From positions 49,267 through 113,266 of IMG/VR virus record IMGVR_UViG_3300005613_000011: DNA of 64,000 nt, one strand, 5' to 3'. This document shows, in pieces, positions 59,283-64,000 of this stretch. Source of the stretch: a virus. Each line of letters starts with the position of its first letter. Within the stretch, counting starts at the first letter, position 1. The translations under genes and the position numbers were made by a program. Under the pieces are notes generated by a model. It worked only from the letters and a program-made list of their open reading frames with translations. It was not told the DNA's origin and ran no database searches.

Positions 59283-60222
59283 ATGCAAAATTTGTCCACG
59301 CAGATGCAAGTTAGAACCAAAGCAAGTTGGGTTTTGTGGCACTAGGGTAGCAGATAATGATGGCATTCGTTTTGAGGGATATGGCCGTATATCCAACATG
59401 GCTGTGGAGCCAATAGAGAAAAAACCATTTTTTCATTTCAAACCTGGTACTAAAGTATTGTCTGTTGGAGGTTATGGTTGCAATTTAGATTGTGATTTTT
59501 GTAATACAAGAGAGATAAGTCAAAAGCATGATCCTGATGGATGCAAATATTTTAGTCCTAGTGCAATAGTCCATTTAGCCGTAGCAAAAGGTTGTAGTAC
59601 TGTTTGTATGGACTATTCTGAGCCTATTGTTTTTTACGAGTTTCTTATTGACCTAGCTAACAAGTGTCATGACAGAGGTATTTTCTTTGCGATTAACACT
59701 AATGCCTACGTAAATGATAATATTTGGGAAAATATTTTAGACGTTACGGATGCGTTAAATATAGATTGGAAAGGAAAGTCTTGTGTTTACCATAATAGAT
59801 GTAAATCTGATCAATCTAGACCTATTCCTATAAGCAATAGAATAGAACGGTCTATTAAAAACAATAATCACGTTGAAATAAGTATACCTGTTTATCGTGA
59901 TAGTGTCGAAGATGATTTCAAAGATTTATTATTTATAGACATTTTTAATAACGGGAAATCAGACATCCCTGTTCATGTGTTGAAAATTTTGCTAGTTGAC
60001 GAAAATAATAGTATAGCTAAGGACAATGCGGTTTTTAATATCGCTCAATTTTTAAAAAGTAATGGTTTTAATTTCGTTTATGTCCATAACATATACAGTG
60101 AAAAAGCAAAGAATATGAGAAGTACAACATGCCCTAATTGTGGGCTTGTTGTTGCTACCAGAGACCCTTTTAAATTTGAAATAAGAGAGGGTTGTAAATG
60201 TAATCAGTCAATATTCAAATGA
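59251..60222 (+). CDS. AmmeMemoRadiSam/PflA-like radical SAM enzyme
   Basis: TTG 59251 is chosen because AGGAG lies five bases upstream; GTG 59245 is also in frame. 323 residues. N-terminal CKICPRRCKLEPKQVGFCGT is followed by RISNMAVEPIEKKPFFHFKP and the cluster motif GYGCNLDCDFCNTREIS (CxxxCxxC). A second cysteine-rich end CPNCGLVVATRDPFKFEIRE is also present. These match the AmmeMemoRadiSam-system radical SAM proteins. Substrate is unknown. It overlaps the deformylase end by about 30 bases. Confidence 0.8.
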   Translation: MKDKQDRLLFECKICPRRCKLEPKQVGFCGTRVADNDGIRFEGYGRISNMAVEPIEKKPFFHFKPGTKVLSVGGYGCNLDCDFCNTREISQKHDPDGCKYFSPSAIVHLAVAKGCSTVCMDYSEPIVFYEFLIDLANKCHDRGIFFAINTNAYVNDNIWENILDVTDALNIDWKGKSCVYHNRCKSDQSRPIPISNRIERSIKNNNHVEISIPVYRDSVEDDFKDLLFIDIFNNGKSDIPVHVLKILLVDENNSIAKDNAVFNIAQFLKSNGFNFVYVHNIYSEKAKNMRSTTCPNCGLVVATRDPFKFEIREGCKCNQSIFK

Positions 60223-61028
60223 ATATAATAGGTCAAAAAGAATTTAAGAAACTCAAAAAGAGTGATACGATAGTTGTATATGGGTGTGGATATTCCATTA
60301 ATGATCTGACTCTTAAAGAGAAGGAGCATTTAGAAAAATTTGACAGCATCGGATTTAACTGGTTTTGTAAGAGTAAAATACCAACTACTTTTTATTTATT
60401 AAGGGAGCAGGGGACAAAAGCGTTTGCTACTAGGGGAGAGACACAAAGCGTACTTGTAAGTATGTTAAATAAGTATTACGCCGATTCTTGTCTCATTGTT
60501 GATAATTTGCGATTTTCTGCTTCAAGATGGAAGAGATTGAACTCTTATGCTTTAAAAGTAGTTAATAATAGGTTTATACAAAAAGGCGTAGTGTTAAACG
60601 AGATTTTTGCCAGGGATAAATTTGACGAATTCAAAGAAAGGATGGGGAGTAAGGGCAGGCGTTGCAAGGTTGTTGTTGAGAAAATGGCTGATTATGATAT
60701 TTTTTCTGATGGATTGATATATGATTTTTGTTCGATGACATGTGTTATGCATGTTGTTTCGTATCTAGATTATGATAAAATTATATTTGTTGGTGTAGAT
60801 TTGTACGATCATAGGTATTTTTGGTTACCAGAAAATGCTTTGAGGGCAATCACACAAATCATGGGCAGGCAGCTTGATTCTAAGCATTTTGTTCATCATT
60901 ATACTTGTAAACTTGCTAGTATATATATGGAAAAAACTGGCAAGCAGTTGTATACATTCAATTCTAATTCGCTTTTAAAAGACCATATTCCGATATATGA
61001 TAAGAGTTTGATTAAGAAAAATGGCTAA
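60219..61028 (+). CDS. Second sialyltransferase-like (GT42/DUF115-type) protein
   Basis: 269 residues from ATG 60219, overlapping the previous TGA. TIVVYGCGYSINDLTLKEK at the N-terminus parallels VVASGTSLHRLD of the protein at 52362, and YDKIIFVGVDLYDHRYFW parallels CKKICLLGVDQY and RRYFW there. So both have the same fold and probably the same kind of sugar-transfer job. The rest is diverged. It opens a run of GT4 enzymes, suggesting a glycan-building operon. Confidence 0.55.
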   Translation: MNIIGQKEFKKLKKSDTIVVYGCGYSINDLTLKEKEHLEKFDSIGFNWFCKSKIPTTFYLLREQGTKAFATRGETQSVLVSMLNKYYADSCLIVDNLRFSASRWKRLNSYALKVVNNRFIQKGVVLNEIFARDKFDEFKERMGSKGRRCKVVVEKMADYDIFSDGLIYDFCSMTCVMHVVSYLDYDKIIFVGVDLYDHRYFWLPENALRAITQIMGRQLDSKHFVHHYTCKLASIYMEKTGKQLYTFNSNSLLKDHIPIYDKSLIKKNG

Positions 61029-62088
61029 ACCGTTAATTATTCATTATGTTGATGATTTTAATATAGGTGGAGCGCAATCGATACTATTAGAGATTTTTTA
61101 TGCCATTAATAAGTACTCGGATTATAAGCAAATTGTTCTTTCTAGAAAGGTTAAAACGCAGAAAGCGAGAATCAATGCTTTGACATATGGGGCCAGAGTG
61201 GTAGAAGTAAAGAACGTTAATTTTTCTAAAACTATAATATCACACAGACCATGTATATTAATATACCATAAGTTATTTCATTCAAATACAAATATTTATG
61301 CTAATTTATTTTCTAAGGTTCCAATAATTGTAGTTAACCACACTTATACTATTAGTAAAGCCTGGTCTAAAATAAAGAGATGTAATTATATAGTATCTGT
61401 TTGTCATAGTATGTTGAGTGCATTGTCTAAGAATAGGAAAATTTGTAGTGGTAGGATAGAAGTAATTAGGAATGGGGTAAATGCTGATCGATATGAGAAG
61501 ATTAAACCAGATAGGAAATACAGGGGTAAAGTTTTTATAACCGGCAGAATAAACAGGTTCAATAAGTGGAAATATTCTGACGGATGGCTTAAATGGTGTT
61601 CTCAAGTTAATCTGCCTAAAAAAATGATTCATGAATATATCGGTGATGGTCCATTGTTCAAAAGAGCTAGAAAGTATTTATCCAAAGTGAAACATAAACG
61701 AAACGATATTTTTTTGAAAGGACCAGTTACTGACTTCAAAAAGAAGGGTTCTATAATTAAGGCATGGGATGTTTGTTTGTATGAAATAAATGAACAAGAG
61801 GGACTTAGCGTTTCTGTTTTAGAATCGTTAGCGTGCGGAACGCCTGTTATTTGCAGCAATCATTATGGCAATAAAGAAGTTATAGAAAACGGAGTTAATG
61901 GTTATATATTTGAAGATAGGAAGCACGCTAAAAAAATATTAACGGATCTTTGTAATGATGGTAATAAACTTATGAAACTGAAACAAACGACAAGGGAGCA
62001 TTTTATGGATTCCCATTTGGATGGCAAATATATGGCAAAAGGATATATGCAACTTTTTGAAAATTTGCGTAAGCTTAAATATGCATAG
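61021..62088 (+). CDS. Family 4 glycosyltransferase (GT-B)
   Basis: 355 residues. GT4 landmarks: FNIGGAQSILLEIFY (N-terminal glycine motif, about 15-29), VFITGRINRFNKW, EYIGDGPLFKRARKYLSK, and the donor-binding E-x7-E region NEQEGLSVSVLESLACGTPV (about 260-280) with ICSNHYGNKEVIENG. It is likely a retaining transferase. Overlaps the previous stop by eight bases. Probably works with the neighbouring enzymes on a common glycan. Confidence 0.85.
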   Translation: MAKPLIIHYVDDFNIGGAQSILLEIFYAINKYSDYKQIVLSRKVKTQKARINALTYGARVVEVKNVNFSKTIISHRPCILIYHKLFHSNTNIYANLFSKVPIIVVNHTYTISKAWSKIKRCNYIVSVCHSMLSALSKNRKICSGRIEVIRNGVNADRYEKIKPDRKYRGKVFITGRINRFNKWKYSDGWLKWCSQVNLPKKMIHEYIGDGPLFKRARKYLSKVKHKRNDIFLKGPVTDFKKKGSIIKAWDVCLYEINEQEGLSVSVLESLACGTPVICSNHYGNKEVIENGVNGYIFEDRKHAKKILTDLCNDGNKLMKLKQTTREHFMDSHLDGKYMAKGYMQLFENLRKLKYA

Positions 62089-63016
62089 TCCTTTGAGAAT
62101 ACAATTTTTTCACAGTAAAGGTGGTGGTCCTAGTGTTTTTATGAGAAGACTCAGAAGATATTTAGTAAAACACTATGATATTCAAGTAACTGATCGTAAA
62201 CCTCATTTATACCTGTCAGCAGTTTGGAGAGGAAAACCACCTAAAGGAGCGAAGACTGTACATAGAGTGGATAATTGTTATTTTGATAAACTCAACAAAA
62301 ATAGGAATAGATTAAATGATAAAATTAAACTTGCTATAAAGAAGGCAAATGGGGTTATATATCAAAGTGAATTTTCTTTTAAGTTGTGTAAGAACGTACT
62401 CGGTTTGAGAGCATCTAAGTATGTAATAATACATAATGGTTTTGATGAATCATTGTGTGAAGATGTCGTTCAATTTGAACATGGATATAAACACTTGTTT
62501 GTAGCTTGCGCTTTATGGAGACCTATTAAACGACCAAAGTCTATAATGAGAGCTTTTAGAAAAGCAGAGATTCCTGATAGTGCTTTAGTTATGATTGGCG
62601 GAGGGATTAGGCATCCACCATCAGACCCTAGAATAATTTGTACCGGCAGTATATCTCCTGCTGAAGCTTATAGGTATTATAAGGCAGCAACGGCTGTTAT
62701 ACATATTTCTAGACATGAATCGTGTCCTAATACGGCTGTAGAAGCACTCGCTTTTGGTAAGCCTGTCATTTGTAATAATTCAGGAGGCACCAAAGAAATT
62801 GTTGGCAATGATGGCGTTGTTGTTGATATAGATCCTGTTGATAAATTTAATTCTTTTCCAATGAAAAACCCTGAAAATATCGATTATGAAAAGATTTCCC
62901 AGGCTATGAGGGAGGTTGTAAAAAAAGAGTGGGACATATCGAGACCAGACTTGAAGATGTCAACTTGCGCTAAAAGGTATATGAATTTTTTTAACAAAAT
63001 CTTAAATAAGAAATGA
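62081..63016 (+). CDS. Family 4 glycosyltransferase (GT-B)
   Basis: ATG 62081 overlaps the previous stop (ATGCATAG); a longer in-frame start at 62021 exists but would lie inside the preceding gene. 311 residues. IQFFHSKGGGPSVFMRRLRR at the N-terminus, VIYQSEFSFKLCKNVLG, VIIHNGFDESL, ALWRPIKRPKSIM and the GT4 donor motif HESCPNTAVEALAFGKPVIC with SGGTKEIVG. Typical length for GT4 enzymes of phages. Substrate unknown. Its TGA overlaps the next ATG. Confidence 0.85.
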   Translation: MHSPLRIQFFHSKGGGPSVFMRRLRRYLVKHYDIQVTDRKPHLYLSAVWRGKPPKGAKTVHRVDNCYFDKLNKNRNRLNDKIKLAIKKANGVIYQSEFSFKLCKNVLGLRASKYVIIHNGFDESLCEDVVQFEHGYKHLFVACALWRPIKRPKSIMRAFRKAEIPDSALVMIGGGIRHPPSDPRIICTGSISPAEAYRYYKAATAVIHISRHESCPNTAVEALAFGKPVICNNSGGTKEIVGNDGVVVDIDPVDKFNSFPMKNPENIDYEKISQAMREVVKKEWDISRPDLKMSTCAKRYMNFFNKILNKK

Positions 63017-64000
63017 AAATAATTAATATTATTGACAGTTTGGAGATTAATGGTGGATCAACGATGTTTCTTGAGATGGTTGCTGGCATGCAAAAATATT
63101 GGAAAGATGATGAGATTCATACATATGTTGTTAGTAAAACAGGACAGTTTGGGAGAAAAGGATTAGTTAATTCTTCTTTTGCACCGTCTTATGGAGTTGA
63201 TTTAGAAGTTTATGATTATGCTAATTTTGAAAAAAAGGTTGCTGTCGATCTTCGTGATGCAGTTATTTTTCATCATGTACTTGGATATACAAAAAATATA
63301 ACATTTCATCAATCGTGTAAGTATGTTGTGATAAATCATAGGGATGTAAATCTAAGAAGGCTACCTTCTTTTAATGCATCTGCAATTGTATGTGTGTCTC
63401 AATATTTCGCTCAACGGACTAGAAAAGCAAAAGCTGGTAAACCCATTGTTATATTAAACGGGTGTGAAGATTATTGTAAAATTAAACCGTCTGTCCCAAG
63501 CGATAAGTTGGTTTTGGGAAGATGTCAAAGAATAGTAGCATCAAAGTTTTTAAATGAGAGAATAAAAGATAAAAGAGTAGTACAATATGTGATTGGTCCA
63601 GTCAATTTTAAAAATAAACATTTACTTCCTAGGAAGTGTAAATCGTTTGGTCCTGTCTTTGACTTGGATAAAAAAATACCTATTATTAGAAGCTTCGATT
63701 TATATCTTCATGCTACATCTTCTGTAGAAGGTTGCAGTATGTCACTTCTTGAAGCCATGTCATGCGCTGTCCCGATTGTTGCGAAGAATATAGGTGGCGG
63801 TGTAAATGAAATCATTAAACCAGGTGTTAATGGTTTCTTGTATAGAAATACGCCTGAACTAAGAAAAATTATTTTACGTCTTTTAGATGATCGTGATTAT
63901 TTGGGGCAAATAAAAGAAAGTACGTATAAATATTTTTTGCAGAAATTTCATATAAAAAACATGTTGGATAATTATAGGAAAATTTTTTGTGAGTGTAAAG
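63013..64000 (+). CDS. Family 4 glycosyltransferase, 3' end outside the window
   Basis: Starts ATG 63013, overlapping the previous TGA, and is open to the last base (329 codons). INIIDSLEINGGSTMFLEMV, VVINHRDVNLRR, CVSQYFAQRTRKAKAGK, VILNGCEDY, LYLHATSSVEGCSMSLLEAM (donor-site Glu motif) and IGGGVNEIIKPGVNGFLY mark a GT4 enzyme. Nearly full length is visible. It is the last gene of the glycosylation run in the window. Confidence 0.85.
   Translation, partial: MKIINIIDSLEINGGSTMFLEMVAGMQKYWKDDEIHTYVVSKTGQFGRKGLVNSSFAPSYGVDLEVYDYANFEKKVAVDLRDAVIFHHVLGYTKNITFHQSCKYVVINHRDVNLRRLPSFNASAIVCVSQYFAQRTRKAKAGKPIVILNGCEDYCKIKPSVPSDKLVLGRCQRIVASKFLNERIKDKRVVQYVIGPVNFKNKHLLPRKCKSFGPVFDLDKKIPIIRSFDLYLHATSSVEGCSMSLLEAMSCAVPIVAKNIGGGVNEIIKPGVNGFLYRNTPELRKIILRLLDDRDYLGQIKESTYKYFLQKFHIKNMLDNYRKIFCECK

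Noticed and set aside
1-64000. Stop-codon recoding (TAG or TGA as an amino acid), as in some large phages
   Set aside because: All three stops end recognisable genes at sensible places, often with overlapping starts, and none interrupts conserved domains.
1-64000. CRISPR array, diversity-generating retroelement or tRNA genes
   Set aside because: No regularly spaced direct repeats, no reverse transcriptase and no tRNA-like T-loop/anticodon structures were found in the non-coding stretches.

Overview
The window is 64 kb of AT-rich, densely packed, almost entirely plus-strand DNA that reads as part of a large (jumbo-type) tailed-phage genome. Supporting this are giant multidomain virion proteins, a phage-encoded replisome, several inteins and homing endonucleases, orphan DNA methyltransferases, and gene-to-gene overlaps of the ATGA/TAATG type. 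There are no rRNA, tRNA or central-metabolism genes. TAA, TAG and TGA all behave as stops, so the code looks standard. The host cannot be named from this sequence.

Layout. 1-18 kb: virion surface/tail genes. Two proteins share an N-terminal module (657 and 2301), followed by a parallel beta-helix protein, a small adhesin-like protein and a 2647-residue protein with VWA, LamG-like, FN3 and kelch parts. 18-19.6 kb: two GT2 glycosyltransferases behind a structured leader. 19.6-31.4 kb: metallophosphoesterase with an intein, two adenine methyltransferases, an SF2 helicase, the wreck of an IscB RNA-guided nuclease element, translation factor IF3, and a Ycf46-like AAA+ ATPase whose P-loop carries an intein that is either split into two genes or broken by one extra base. 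31.4-50.3 kb: replication and recombination. This block holds a helicase loader, a DnaB-like helicase, a primase zinc domain, a third methyltransferase, a HExxH protein, a LAGLIDADG endonuclease on the minus strand, DNA polymerase III alpha, an SSB-like protein, RecA with an intein, a primase catalytic domain (separate from its zinc domain), a Cas4-like nuclease, a SpoVS homologue and a Gp157-like protein. 50.3-57.3 kb: two IS200/IS605-type elements with TnpB enclose a sugar cassette (sialyltransferase-like protein, NeuA-like, NeuB-like, KdsC-like phosphatase). 57.3-59.3 kb: a self-duplicated protein, two DUF1257/Ycf35-like paralogues that appear to start at AUC and AUU, and peptide deformylase. 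59.3-64 kb: a radical SAM enzyme and four more glycosyltransferase-type genes, the last cut by the window edge.

How the genes fit together. The replication genes (loader, helicase, two-piece primase, PolIII alpha, SSB, RecA, nuclease) would give the phage a largely self-sufficient fork. IF3 plus deformylase point to control of translation initiation and N-terminal processing. NeuB, the phosphatase, NeuA and sialyltransferase-like proteins form a plausible nonulosonate (sialic-acid-type) pathway that, with the GT2 and GT4 enzymes, could decorate virions or host surfaces. Mobile RNA-guided nuclease elements have entered repeatedly and left at least one intact IS605-like TnpB element, one TnpB element with an altered RuvC motif, a solo IS end and a gutted IscB gene.
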